Positions 26,081 to 33,900 of a stretch of DNA of 62,864 nt are shown one piece after another (position 1 is the stretch's first letter; every line of letters begins with the position of its first letter). The stretch lies in contig NZ_AMSH01000013.1 in assembly GCF_000300535.1 (NCBI RefSeq), forward strand, positions 1-62,864, written 5' to 3'. The DNA is from Bacillus xiamenensis. GTDB lineage: Bacteria > Bacillota > Bacilli > Bacillales > Bacillaceae. The notes below the pieces were generated by a model. That model worked only from the letters and a program-made list of their open reading frames with translations. It searched no databases and was not told where the DNA came from. The position numbers were made by a program, and so were the translations under genes.

Positions 26081-26787
26081 ATGGGAAAGAAAGTGTTTTC
26101 TTCGAGAGGTGTCTTTTTTCAATTAACGTCGGCCATTATCGTCATCACCATTTTAACAGGCGGACTTGTTGGCACAACAGGGTATTTATTAGCGAAGAAT
26201 GTATTAATTGATTCGGGAAAAGCAGATTTAAAACATATCGTCAGTGGAGCGATGGCCACACTTGAACAATTGAATGATCGTGTGGAGAAAAAAGAATTGA
26301 CGCTTGAACATGCGCAGGAGAGCATGGCAAAGGCTTCTCAGTTGTGGCGAGTGAAGTGCGGAATTTAGCTGAGCAGACCAAACAGTCAGCAGTCCAAATA
26401 CAGCAGATGATTCAGGGCATTAAAGAGGAAACGACGGCAACAGCCGGCATCATGTCGAGCACAATGGAGCGTTTTGCCGAGTTAGATGAGGCTGTTCACG
26501 CAACAGAACAAGAATTTAATACCATCTCTACATCGATTTCACAAACCATCGTTGAAACGAATGCAATGACAAAAGAGCTGAATGCATTGCTGGAGCAAAA
26601 CGATCTGATCACAAAAGCGATGCACGGTGCCGTCAATATTTCTCAAGAAAATGCAGCCGCTATTGAAGAAATGACAGCATCTACAGACGAACAAGTCACA
26701 GCGATCTCCAATGTGGCGAAGGCAGCAGAAAGACTCAATGAGTTGAGTATGCGATTAAATCAGGATATTGCGCGTTATCGGCTTTAA
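26081..26787 (+). pseudogene. Methyl-accepting chemotaxis protein with large internal deletion
   Basis: The first 85 codons encode the start of a chemoreceptor: a membrane segment (FQLTSAIIVITILTGGLVGTTGYLL) and the beginning of a Cache-type sensor (DSGKADLKHIVSGAMATLEQLNDRV). At about 26328 the sequence jumps to the cytoplasmic signalling part in another frame: FSVVASEVRNLAEQTKQSAVQIQQM, ending at MRLNQDIARYRL. The junction falls in AAAGGCTTCTC. Most of the sensor, the second membrane segment, HAMP and the first methylation helix are missing (about 1.1-1.3 kb by family length). The promoter and terminator remain. The 26344-26787 part lacks its own ribosome site. Confidence 0.85.
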
Positions 26788-26797
26788 TGGAGCACAA

Positions 26798-26832
26798 AAA
26801 AAACGAACCTTCGATTGGGGGTTCGTTTTTTA
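26798..26832. terminator. Bidirectional terminator
   Basis: AAAAAACGAACC, loop, GGTTCGTTTTTT between the chemoreceptor remnant and the convergent flavin operon. Confidence 0.85.
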
Positions 26833-26849
26833 GCTATGTGAGCAAGAAT

Positions 26850-27749
26850 TTATACGGTCTTTGCACGTTTCGCCTGTCGTTTTTGTTGTGTTTGAAATGC
26901 ACGCCAAGCTTTCCAAGCATTTGCACATAGCAGCCCTGTGAGTAAGTAGGATAAGCTGTTAAATAAATAGAAGTCCACACACGATACAACCGCACAGAGA
27001 ATGCCAAAGATGATTTGATCTCGATTCTTTGCTGGGGATGTGGGTGGATCAGTCAGCATGAAGAATGCAAGAAACAAGACAGCGTTCAGATAGGGCGTAA
27101 TAAAGGCAGATGAAGCATCCGCTAAGCCGATAAATCCAAATATAAGGTGAATGAGACCGTATGTTGCTAAAAAGGCGAAAACTTGCGGGAATTTTTGTAC
27201 GCGGTTTGTGACCAAATAGCCGCCGGCTACCACAAGTAATATGGTCCACCAAGGGAGTAGAGACATGCCGCCCCACCAGCTTTGATTCGAAGAAAATAAA
27301 ATGACCGAGAGCCATAGACCGAATGCGGCTGGATTCAAAATCGGTTTCTTTTGATAAGTGATGAAATGCTTAGATAAAATGGCTGCTGCGGCTGTGAAAA
27401 CCGATATAGCAAATGAAGTGGCTGGACTGAGGACAAGCCCAATGATCAGCCCTGTCAGCAGAGCGCCATCAGGGAATGTTTGCTTTTTATTTTTCCAAAT
27501 CAATCTTGAAATCAAAGTATCGAGAAGCATAGCTGTTCCAATGGTTGTGGCAACGGTGGTGATGCCGCTTAGAAATCCTGTATGAAGACTTCCAATCAAC
27601 AGGGAAAACAGAAGCGTAACAATGGCATAGCGTTTCGGTGTTCGAATGTAAGCCTTTAGTGGACGAGATGGAGGTGATGCCGACTGTTTGATGATCTTTT
27701 GATCTGTGACAGGTGGTGCTTTTGCTATTTGTGATGGGTTTAATTCCAT
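26850..27749 (-). CDS. RnfD/NqrB-like membrane electron-transfer protein
   Basis: 299 residues: a 35-residue cytoplasmic start, then about nine membrane segments. FPDGALLTGLIIGLVLSPATS (about 92-112) and KPILNPAAFGLWLSVILF (about 134-151) are the signature of the RnfD/NqrB family, and PPTSPAKNRDQIIFGILCAV near residue 240 is also typical. RnfD normally carries covalent FMN at an SGAT-type site; no such motif is clear here. The start overlaps the end of apbE by 10 bases, and the FMN-binding protein gene is the first of the operon. The trio is the minimal set of the flavinylated extracytoplasmic electron-transfer systems, probably moving electrons across the membrane to the FMN protein. Donor and acceptor are unknown. 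Confidence 0.8.
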   Translation of the reverse strand: MELNPSQIAKAPPVTDQKIIKQSASPPSRPLKAYIRTPKRYAIVTLLFSLLIGSLHTGFLSGITTVATTIGTAMLLDTLISRLIWKNKKQTFPDGALLTGLIIGLVLSPATSFAISVFTAAAAILSKHFITYQKKPILNPAAFGLWLSVILFSSNQSWWGGMSLLPWWTILLVVAGGYLVTNRVQKFPQVFAFLATYGLIHLIFGFIGLADASSAFITPYLNAVLFLAFFMLTDPPTSPAKNRDQIIFGILCAVVSCVDFYLFNSLSYLLTGLLCANAWKAWRAFQTQQKRQAKRAKTV

Positions 27750-28681
27750 GATTGAACCTCCTTCATCTCCGGTGTTGTGGTGATATCGACATGTTTATTT
27801 ATCATGACGGCAGGCAACTCATTTTCAGTTAAAAAAGCATAACCTTCTTTCTCGCCTAATATAAAGGCGGCTGTTGAAAGACTATCAGCAAGCATCCCAA
27901 GTGGTGCAATGACCGTACAGCTTAATAAACTTTTTTCAGACAGCTTGGTTTGAGGGTGAATTAAATGGTGCGTATGAGGGTCATCACGGCTGATTCGTTC
28001 ATAGCTTCCTGATGTACAAATCGCACAATTTGTTGTTTGAATGACCATCATATTGGTCTGCTTCTGAATGGGATGACGAATGCCAATAGACCATTCCTCT
28101 TGGTATTCATTAAAACCAGATACCAATACATCCCCCCCAGCATTCATCATAAAGCCTTCCCATGCTTCAAGCTCTTTTGCTGCCAGGTCACACGCAAATC
28201 CTTTTGCAATGGAACCGAAGTCGAGAATGAGCGGCTTTTCCAAGTAGATTGTTCGATTCTCTTCGTTTAACTTGATGTCACGATAATGAACGGAGGCATC
28301 TGGCACGTGTGACGTATAGGTTTGTCCTGTCATGTACATGCGATTGAATCCTTTTTCCTCCATTACTTTTCCAATGGTGGGATCATACCTGCCATTTGTT
28401 AACTCAGCTAACTCTAGCGCATAGGCTGTCAAATCAAAGAGCATTTCACTGACAAATACCTCTTGGCGGGGCTGATTTGACAAATTCATCACTTCAGAAT
28501 CGGATCTGAAACGACTAAATTTACGCTCGATTTCATAAAAAAGTGAAAAGGCACGGTCCATATCTGCTAAAACGGCTTGTCTATCTTTTTCATACGCAAC
28601 CACCTGAATATCGATGACAGTTCCCATCGCTAGCATGGACTTTTGAATAGTCGTCAGTTTTTGTTGTTTTAACTGTTTCAT
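27740..28681 (-). CDS. apbE: FAD:protein FMN transferase (ApbE)
   Basis: Attaches FMN covalently to Thr of partner proteins, using FAD. 313 residues. MGTVIDIQV (about 19-27) is the start of the ApbE fold, then FSRFRSDSEVMNLSN, RYDPTIGKVMEEKGF, LILDFGSIAKGFACDLA (about 151-167, the FAD-binding core), MMNAGGDVLVSG and the Mg-site region LLSCTVIAPLGMLADSLSTAAFILG. No signal peptide or lipobox is seen at the start (MKQLKQQKLTTIQK), unlike many ApbE proteins, so it may act in the cytoplasm or use another route. The natural substrate is the SGAT protein encoded just upstream. Confidence 0.92.
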   Translation of the reverse strand: MKQLKQQKLTTIQKSMLAMGTVIDIQVVAYEKDRQAVLADMDRAFSLFYEIERKFSRFRSDSEVMNLSNQPRQEVFVSEMLFDLTAYALELAELTNGRYDPTIGKVMEEKGFNRMYMTGQTYTSHVPDASVHYRDIKLNEENRTIYLEKPLILDFGSIAKGFACDLAAKELEAWEGFMMNAGGDVLVSGFNEYQEEWSIGIRHPIQKQTNMMVIQTTNCAICTSGSYERISRDDPHTHHLIHPQTKLSEKSLLSCTVIAPLGMLADSLSTAAFILGEKEGYAFLTENELPAVMINKHVDITTTPEMKEVQSWN

Positions 28682-28696
28682 GATGAAGTCTCCTCT

Positions 28697-29173
28697 CTAA
28701 GCCTTGGCCTGCTCTAATGCCTGAGCTACTGCTGTTTCAAAATCCTGTGTACTTAATGTTGCACCACTTACTGTATCTACATCAGCGCTTTGTCTGATGA
28801 CCACTTGATTAGGTAATGATGAAATGGAGCTTTGCCCATATCTTGTGTTATCACTAGTAATTTCTACAGCAGTGATGGCTCCTTGCTTGATCGTAACGGA
28901 TACGCTAATAGATCCAATTTCATTTGATCCAGTTCCTGAATAAGTCCCGTCTTGGAGCTCAGATTCTGAGCTGGTATCTTCTGTTTGAGTTGTAAGAGTA
29001 GCTGATGTGCTAGATGTATTGTTTGAAGAAGCGTCTTCTTGTGTATCTTCTTGTGTATTTGATTGTGTTGTCTGAACGGCTTGGGCGTGATGGGTAGCTG
29101 CATAACCAGTGATGTATAAGCTGCTGATGGCTGCGGTGCAGAGACTAATCATTTTCTTATTCATTTTTGCCAT
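28697..29173 (-). CDS. Extracytoplasmic FMN-binding domain protein, ApbE substrate
   Basis: 158 residues. A basic start and hydrophobic segment (MISLCTAAISSLYITGYAA) give a signal or anchor. Residues 33-73 are a Ser/Thr/Glu-rich linker, suiting a protein tethered in the cell wall. Residues 75-155 are an FMN_bind domain: DGTYSGTGSNEIGSISVSVTIKQGAITAVEI, then VDTVSGATLSTQDFETAV, where T139 of SGAT is the expected FMN attachment point. AGGAGG lies 11 bases before the ATG. It heads the operon with apbE and the RnfD-like gene. The redox partner outside the cell is unknown. Confidence 0.88.
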   Translation of the reverse strand: MAKMNKKMISLCTAAISSLYITGYAATHHAQAVQTTQSNTQEDTQEDASSNNTSSTSATLTTQTEDTSSESELQDGTYSGTGSNEIGSISVSVTIKQGAITAVEITSDNTRYGQSSISSLPNQVVIRQSADVDTVSGATLSTQDFETAVAQALEQAKA

Positions 29174-29216
29174 GATGTTTTCTACCTCCTATTATTGTCT
29201 ACTTTATAGAAGAAGT

Positions 29217-29246
29217 TTGAACAAACCATGAACAAGAAAAGAACTT
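29217..29246 (-). promoter_or_regulatory. Triple 11-bp-spaced repeat upstream of the flavin operon
   Basis: GAAC (GTTC in the direction of the operon) starts at 29219, 29230 and 29241, exactly 11 bp apart, with TTCATGGTTTG and TTCAAACTTC making up the better units. The layout resembles the four TCAT repeats before yclJ and suggests tandem binding of an OmpR-family regulator. Confidence 0.55.
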
Positions 29247-29300
29247 TTTAGATAATGTGCACCTGGATGTAAAATCGAAAGAAAGCGGTCACAAATTACA

Positions 29301-29330
29301 GAAAAGACTGTCGAGATTCTCTCAACAGCC
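29301..29330 (-). terminator. Terminator of the DUF5316-DUF2651 pair
   Basis: On the minus strand GGCTGTTGAGA, loop GAA, TCTCGACAGTC, then TTTTC, 46 bases after the stop at 29377. Confidence 0.7.
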
Positions 29331-29376
29331 TTGAAAGGTGAAGCCTATGATGGTTATAGATAAAATGGTGTTGTAT

Positions 29377-29619
29377 TTATGAAATAGTTCTCAATTGCTT
29401 TGTCACCCATCCAGCGAGAAACGCACAGACTGTGTAGATGATGACCCAAATGAAAAAGGATTCATTTCCACCAATATAAGTGAACATCAGGGTCACACTC
29501 GCTAACAGTACAATCAAAGTAGGAATCCAAACGTTTTTCAAAAGCAACGTGCCGAAAGTACCAATCAGCCCAGAGATAATGGGAAAGCCGAATACAATGA
29601 ATAATACAAAAACAGCCAT
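29377..29619 (-). CDS. Small membrane protein, DUF2651 (YbeF-like)
   Basis: 80 residues with three hydrophobic segments (about 2-22, 28-47 and 53-74). The start FVLFIVFGFPIISGLIGTFG and the end FFIWVIIYTVCAFLAGWVTKQL match the DUF2651 pattern seen in B. subtilis YbeF. AAAGGAGATATCC gives a clear ribosome site. It is 31 bases downstream of another small membrane protein gene and probably cotranscribed. No function is known. Confidence 0.65.
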   Translation of the reverse strand: MAVFVLFIVFGFPIISGLIGTFGTLLLKNVWIPTLIVLLASVTLMFTYIGGNESFFIWVIIYTVCAFLAGWVTKQLRTIS

Positions 29620-29650
29620 ATGGATATCTCCTTTTCATGACATTCATGAT

Positions 29651-29941
29651 TTACATCAAAACATATAAGACCGCCGCAGCCATATGCGGAAGGGCAAAGA
29701 TGATAAAAAGAAAAGCCGTATCAAGACGCCGCATGCGGTGCTCTTTTGTTTCAGTGTGATAGGCTGCTCGCGTTTCTTCCCCATTTGTCCATGCCCCCAT
29801 TAAGAAACCAGATACAACGATTCCAATAATAGAGATTCCTCCACTGACCCACCCAATCCATTCGTGGTGCTGTAGAAGGAAGGACATACTGCAAATGACA
29901 ATCATTGAGCCAACACCAGCATAAAAAGCTTTTTTTCTCAT
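29651..29941 (-). CDS. Small membrane protein, DUF5316-like
   Basis: 96 residues with membrane segments at about 7-24, 28-51 and 73-95. The middle has a charged loop (TNGEETRAAYHTETKEHRMRRLD), and the layout of two segments, a charged loop, then one more resembles DUF5316 proteins; I am moderately sure. GAAGGAGTGAAGCGT stands before the ATG. It is probably the first gene of a two-gene transcript with the DUF2651 gene. No enzyme motif is seen. Confidence 0.55.
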   Translation of the reverse strand: MRKKAFYAGVGSMIVICSMSFLLQHHEWIGWVSGGISIIGIVVSGFLMGAWTNGEETRAAYHTETKEHRMRRLDTAFLFIIFALPHMAAAVLYVLM

Positions 29942-29966
29942 TACGCTTCACTCCTTCGATCGAGTA

Positions 29967-30344
29967 TTAGGAGATCGCATCACATATTTCAATGAAATGT
30001 CCATCAGGGTCAGACACATAAGCGACCGTTTGCCCCCATGGTTTCTTTGCCGGTTCTTTCACGACAGGTACCCCTTTTTCTTTCATGAATGCAATCGTTT
30101 GATCCACGTCATCCACAACAAAGCCAATCTCAAACGTTTGAGACGAGCTATTCGCATCTGGAACGGGCAACCCAAGGGCATCTTTCACATCTTGGCGTGA
30201 ATTAATGGATAAGGTCACTTCTCCTGTATCGAATTCAACATAGGATTCAACTCTTAATTTAATAGGGAAACCAAGTACATGATGGTAGAAATGAATACTT
30301 GCTTCAACATCATGTACATATAGAATGGTATATTTCATTTTCAT
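29967..30344 (-). CDS. VOC-superfamily (glyoxalase-like) protein
   Basis: 125 residues from the Met at 30344, chosen because GAAAGGAGC lies seven bases upstream; the open frame goes on to 30407 without a ribosome site. One complete VOC module pair: YTILYVHDVEASIHFYHHVLGFP (4-26) and FVVDDVDQTIAFMKEKGVPVV ... VAYVSDPDGHFIEICD (about 75-123). The usual metal ligands H/E are only partly kept (the last Glu in FIEIC is present). Members include glyoxalases, dioxygenases and antibiotic-binding proteins; the substrate cannot be told. Monocistronic. Confidence 0.8.
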   Translation of the reverse strand: MKMKYTILYVHDVEASIHFYHHVLGFPIKLRVESYVEFDTGEVTLSINSRQDVKDALGLPVPDANSSSQTFEIGFVVDDVDQTIAFMKEKGVPVVKEPAKKPWGQTVAYVSDPDGHFIEICDAIS

Positions 30345-30529
30345 GTGAAAAGCTCCTTTCTTCATATACGTGTCAAAACCGGAAAGGTTTCCCACTAATT
30401 TTACCACATAGGAAATAAGGTTTGTTTTATTCCAAAAAAATCAATATTTTTAGCTCAATCGTCTTGAAAAACAAAATGTGGTGTCATATGATAAAAATGT
30501 AAAATTAGAAAAAATAGGGGGAAATCTGT

Positions 30530-30796
30530 ATGTTGAAAAAAATCATGGTGGCTGTCTTGTCTTTAGGTCTTTTACTTAGCTTTACACAAGTCGACACGCA
30601 CACAGCGGATGCAAAGACAGTCAAGTACAAAAACTGCAAAGCGCTCAACAAGGTTTATAAAGGCGGAGTGGCGATCAGCAAAAATACGAAAAACAAAGGT
30701 GGAAAAACAAGGTACAAGCCTTATGCATCAAAAGCGCTTTACCTAAAGAATAAACACCTTGACCGCGATAAAGACGGCATTGCGTGTGAACGCTAA
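30530..30796 (+). CDS. Secreted excalibur calcium-binding domain protein
   Basis: 88 residues. A signal peptide (KKIMVAVLSLGLLLSFTQVDTHTADA) is followed by the excalibur domain: YKNCKALNKVYKGGVA at the start and the calcium loop DRDKDGIACER at the end, with two Cys that would pair. In other Bacillus proteins this domain follows a thermonuclease; here it stands alone, as a small secreted protein. GGGGGAAATCT precedes the ATG, and a strong terminator follows. Confidence 0.88.
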   Translation: MLKKIMVAVLSLGLLLSFTQVDTHTADAKTVKYKNCKALNKVYKGGVAISKNTKNKGGKTRYKPYASKALYLKNKHLDRDKDGIACER

Positions 30797-30804
30797 GAAG
30801 ATAT

Positions 30805-30831
30805 GAAAAGACCTGTGACAGGGTCTTTTTT
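30805..30831 (+). terminator. Terminator of the excalibur gene
   Basis: AAAAGACCTG, loop TGA, CAGGGTCTTTTTT. Confidence 0.85.
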
Positions 30832-30899
30832 CTATGGGATCAAACTCGTTCCTTTGTGCCATCTTCGTCTTTATATTAAAATAAAGGTAGATTCAAAAA

Positions 30900-31679
30900 A
30901 TGATACAAAGTGGGGTACTCAATTTGTCAACACAAGCTGATAAGAAAGACATCCGATTGATTGCCATTGATATGGATGGCACGCTGTTAAACAGTGAGCA
31001 CGTCATTCCTGAGGAAAATAAACAAGCCATTAAAGAAGCAGAAGCAAAAGGGGTTCATGTGGTGATTAGCACAGGGCGTACGCTGATGACATGCCGAGAG
31101 CTGGTCGAGCCGCTTCAGCTTTCTTCCTATCTTGTGACAGCCAACGGAAGTGAAATTTGGGATTCGAATTTCCAGCTGATCGAACGAGAACTGCTGCATC
31201 CCGATCACGTTCAAATGATGTGGGATTTAAAAAACAGGTACGAAACCGATTACTGGGCTTCCACTGTGGATAAGGTGTGGAGAGGTGAATTTCCAGAACG
31301 CATTCATGACCACGAATGGTTGAAATTCGGCTTTGATATTCATGACGATGACGTTCGTGAGGAAGTACTCAATACATTGAAAACAAATGAGCATCTAGAG
31401 ATTACAAATTCAAGTCCAACCAATATCGAAGTCAATGCGGCAGGTATTAACAAAGCTGCGGCTCTTGCGAAAGTAGCAGAACGAATTGGCTGTACAATGG
31501 ATAACGTCATGTCACTTGGCGACAGCCTAAATGATATGGCCATGATTCAAGAAGCCGGATTAGGCATTGCGATGGGGAATGCACAAGAAGTCGTGAAAGA
31601 AGCCGCTGATTGGATTACCGCTCCTCATACCGAGCACGGTGTAGCAAAAGCTATACAACATTGGGTGCTGTCTAAATAG
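30900..31679 (+). CDS. ycsE: HAD-family phosphatase YcsE
   Basis: A Cof-type HAD phosphatase of 259 residues: catalytic DMDGTLLNS (about 24-32), ISTGRT (motif II), the conserved Lys in NKAAALAKVAERIG and GDSLNDMAMI (about 207-216). B. subtilis YcsE is one of the enzymes reported to remove phosphate from the pyrimidine intermediate of riboflavin synthesis, so it fits FMN supply. The start is unsure: ATG 30900 has a weak site AAAGG, and TTG 30924 follows GTGGGG. Monocistronic with a strong terminator. Confidence 0.88.
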   Translation: MIQSGVLNLSTQADKKDIRLIAIDMDGTLLNSEHVIPEENKQAIKEAEAKGVHVVISTGRTLMTCRELVEPLQLSSYLVTANGSEIWDSNFQLIERELLHPDHVQMMWDLKNRYETDYWASTVDKVWRGEFPERIHDHEWLKFGFDIHDDDVREEVLNTLKTNEHLEITNSSPTNIEVNAAGINKAAALAKVAERIGCTMDNVMSLGDSLNDMAMIQEAGLGIAMGNAQEVVKEAADWITAPHTEHGVAKAIQHWVLSK

Positions 31680-31730
31680 AGGAGAAGGATGAAATGGATG
31701 CATTTCATCAAACATCTTCATAACCATTAG

Positions 31731-31765
31731 AAAAAAGCGAGAGGACATTCCCTCTCGCCTTTTTG
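31731..31765 (+). terminator. Terminator of ycsE
   Basis: AAAAAAGCGAGAGG, loop ACATT, CCCTCTCGCCTTTTTG. Confidence 0.88.
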
Positions 31766-31805
31766 TTTTCTCCTAGTTCTATGGTTATGTTTTCTGACAA
31801 TTTAA

Positions 31806-31878
31806 TGTGAAGTGTGTCCAAAGCTGATATAATCAATATAAATTCGAATATTCGGACTTTTGATTCCGTTTTTCGGAA
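31806..31878 (+). promoter_or_regulatory. pxp/kip operon promoter with IclR-type operators
   Basis: TGTGAA (31806-31811), 16 bp, TATAAT (31828-31833) form the promoter. TTCGAATATTCGGA (31843-31856) covers the expected start of transcription, and TTCCG-ttttt-CGGAA (31864-31878) is a perfect dyad of the IclR-family type. KipR, the last gene of the operon, is the likely ligand. Confidence 0.6.
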
Positions 31879-31895
31879 CGATAAGGAGGGTTCCT

Positions 31896-32654
31896 ATGTA
31901 TCAAGTGGATATCAATTGTGATTTGGGAGAAAGCTTTGGTCCATACACAATCGGTTCAGATGAACAAATTCTTGAATATGTCACCTCAGCCAACATTGCT
32001 TGCGGTTTTCATGCGGGAGATCCAACGGTCATGAGAAAGACGGTCAGAATGGCGCTGGATAAAGGGGTTCAAATCGGTGCGCATCCAGGCTTGCAGGATT
32101 TAGCCGGCTTTGGCAGACGTCCAATGGCCATCTCGCCAGACGAAGCCTATGATCTCGTCATCTATCAAATTGGTGCGCTATCAGCCTTTCTAAAAGCAGA
32201 AGGCGGCACGATGCAGCACGTCAAACCACACGGTGCCCTCTACAACATGGCGGCTGAAAATACTGAATTATCTGAATATATTGCGAAGGCTGTATATGAT
32301 GTAAATCCGAATCTTGTGTTATTTGCGCTGTCAGGCAGTGAACTTGCGTCAGCAGGGGAAAGAATCGGCCTTCAAGTGGCACATGAAGTTTTTTCTGATC
32401 GAACATATCAACCAGATGGAACACTGACATCGCGCCGAAAGCCTCATGCACTGATTGAAGAAGATGACATGGCGGTGCAGCAGGTTATTCGTATGGTCAT
32501 AGAAGGAAAGGTTCGTACAGTTCAAGGGGAAGATATTCAGCTCAAAGCAGATACGGTTTGCATTCACGGAGACGGCAGTCATGCACTTCAATTTGCAAAA
32601 ACCATTACAGCGAAGCTAAAAGAAGCCAACATTCAACTTAAAGCCTTTCAATAA
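31896..32654 (+). CDS. pxpA: 5-oxoprolinase subunit A
   Basis: With PxpB and PxpC it opens 5-oxoproline (pyroglutamate) to glutamate using ATP. 252 residues of the LamB/YcsF family: [14 protein letters not shown] (4-17), [13 protein letters not shown] (about 31-43, probable metal or substrate His), [15 protein letters not shown] (about 63-77), [10 protein letters not shown] (about 107-116) and the end [13 protein letters not shown]. The open frame starts at 31860, but AAGGAGG lies right before the ATG at 31896. Called ycsF in B. subtilis. Confidence 0.94.
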   Translation: MYQVDINCDLGESFGPYTIGSDEQILEYVTSANIACGFHAGDPTVMRKTVRMALDKGVQIGAHPGLQDLAGFGRRPMAISPDEAYDLVIYQIGALSAFLKAEGGTMQHVKPHGALYNMAAENTELSEYIAKAVYDVNPNLVLFALSGSELASAGERIGLQVAHEVFSDRTYQPDGTLTSRRKPHALIEEDDMAVQQVIRMVIEGKVRTVQGEDIQLKADTVCIHGDGSHALQFAKTITAKLKEANIQLKAFQ

Positions 32655-32678
32655 TTCGTCAACAAAGGGGGAAACAAC

Positions 32679-33896
32679 ATGAAAAGAGAAAAAGTCAAAA
32701 ACATACAGTCATCAAAGGGGAACCGTTCTATGCTGATGGGCGCAGCCTTTTTAATGGCTACGTCCGCCATCGGACCGGGATTTTTAACACAAACAACGGT
32801 TTTCACACAGCAGCTTGCAGCCAGCTTTGGATTTGTCATTTTGATCTCCATTGTGTTAGACATTTTTGCACAAACGAATGTATGGCGTATCATTGCCGTC
32901 TCGGAAAAACGAGGACAGGACATTGCGAATATGGTGCTGCCCGGCCTCGGTTATGTGCTAGCCTTTTTGATCGTCATCGGCGGGCTTGCCTTTAATATTG
33001 GAAATATCGCCGGTGCTGGGCTAGGTTTTCAGGTGATTTTCGGTGTCGATCCACGGATTGGCGCAGGGGTCAGTGCTGTTATTGCCATTCTTATTTTTGT
33101 CATCAAAGAAGCTGGAAAAGCGATGGATCGTTTTACGCAGATCGCCGGGTTTGTCATGATTGGTCTCATGCTGTATGTGGCGATTTCAACAGCGCCGCCT
33201 GTTGGAGAAGCAGCAGTGAGAACGTTCGTCCCAGAGAAAATTGATATTTTATCCATTGTGACACTTGTAGGGGGAACGGTTGGCGGCTATATCGTCTTTG
33301 CTGGCGGTCATCGCCTGCTGGATGCTGGCATCAAGGGGAAGGAATCCTTGCCGCAAGTGACGAAAAGCTCCATATTCGGTGTCCTCATCACGTCGGTTAT
33401 GCGTGTAGCACTCTTTTTGGCCACATTAGGAGTGGTCGCAAAAGGCTTGCAAATTGATCCATCGAACCCGCCTGCTTCTGTTTTTCAATTAGCATCTGGG
33501 AATATCGGGTATAAAATGTTCGGGGTTATTATGTGGGCTGCCGCCATTACCTCGGTCATTGGCGCAGCATACACATCTGTCTCCTTCTTTAAAACCTTTT
33601 CACCAAAAATTGAGCAAAATCAACGCGGCATTATCATCGGATTTATTGCGCTATCGACCCTTTGTTTTATTACGATTGGACGACCTGTCAATATCTTGAT
33701 TTTGGTTGGGGCGATCAATGCATTGATCTTGCCGCTTGCACTAGGAACATTGCTGATTGCAGCCTATAAAAAAGAGATTGTCGGTGATTATCGTCATCCA
33801 TTCTTTTTGACAGCAGCTGGTGCATTTGTGGTCATCATCATGGCGATTATGGGCGGATATACCATCATGAATGAAATTCCGAAACTATGGAGCTGA
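32679..33896 (+). CDS. ycsG: NRAMP-like membrane transporter YcsG
   Basis: 405 residues with 11 or so membrane segments. The start FLMATSAIGPGFLTQTT near residue 27 resembles the NRAMP signature (usually GPG with a metal-binding Asp), but the DPGN motif that binds manganese is replaced by GPGFLTQ, so the cargo may be organic, such as 5-oxoproline; this is inference from its place inside the pxp operon. AAAGGGGGAAAC precedes the ATG, 24 bases after pxpA. The same gene is second in the B. subtilis operon. Confidence 0.88.
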   Translation: MKREKVKNIQSSKGNRSMLMGAAFLMATSAIGPGFLTQTTVFTQQLAASFGFVILISIVLDIFAQTNVWRIIAVSEKRGQDIANMVLPGLGYVLAFLIVIGGLAFNIGNIAGAGLGFQVIFGVDPRIGAGVSAVIAILIFVIKEAGKAMDRFTQIAGFVMIGLMLYVAISTAPPVGEAAVRTFVPEKIDILSIVTLVGGTVGGYIVFAGGHRLLDAGIKGKESLPQVTKSSIFGVLITSVMRVALFLATLGVVAKGLQIDPSNPPASVFQLASGNIGYKMFGVIMWAAAITSVIGAAYTSVSFFKTFSPKIEQNQRGIIIGFIALSTLCFITIGRPVNILILVGAINALILPLALGTLLIAAYKKEIVGDYRHPFFLTAAGAFVVIIMAIMGGYTIMNEIPKLWS

Positions 33897-33900
33897 TCAC

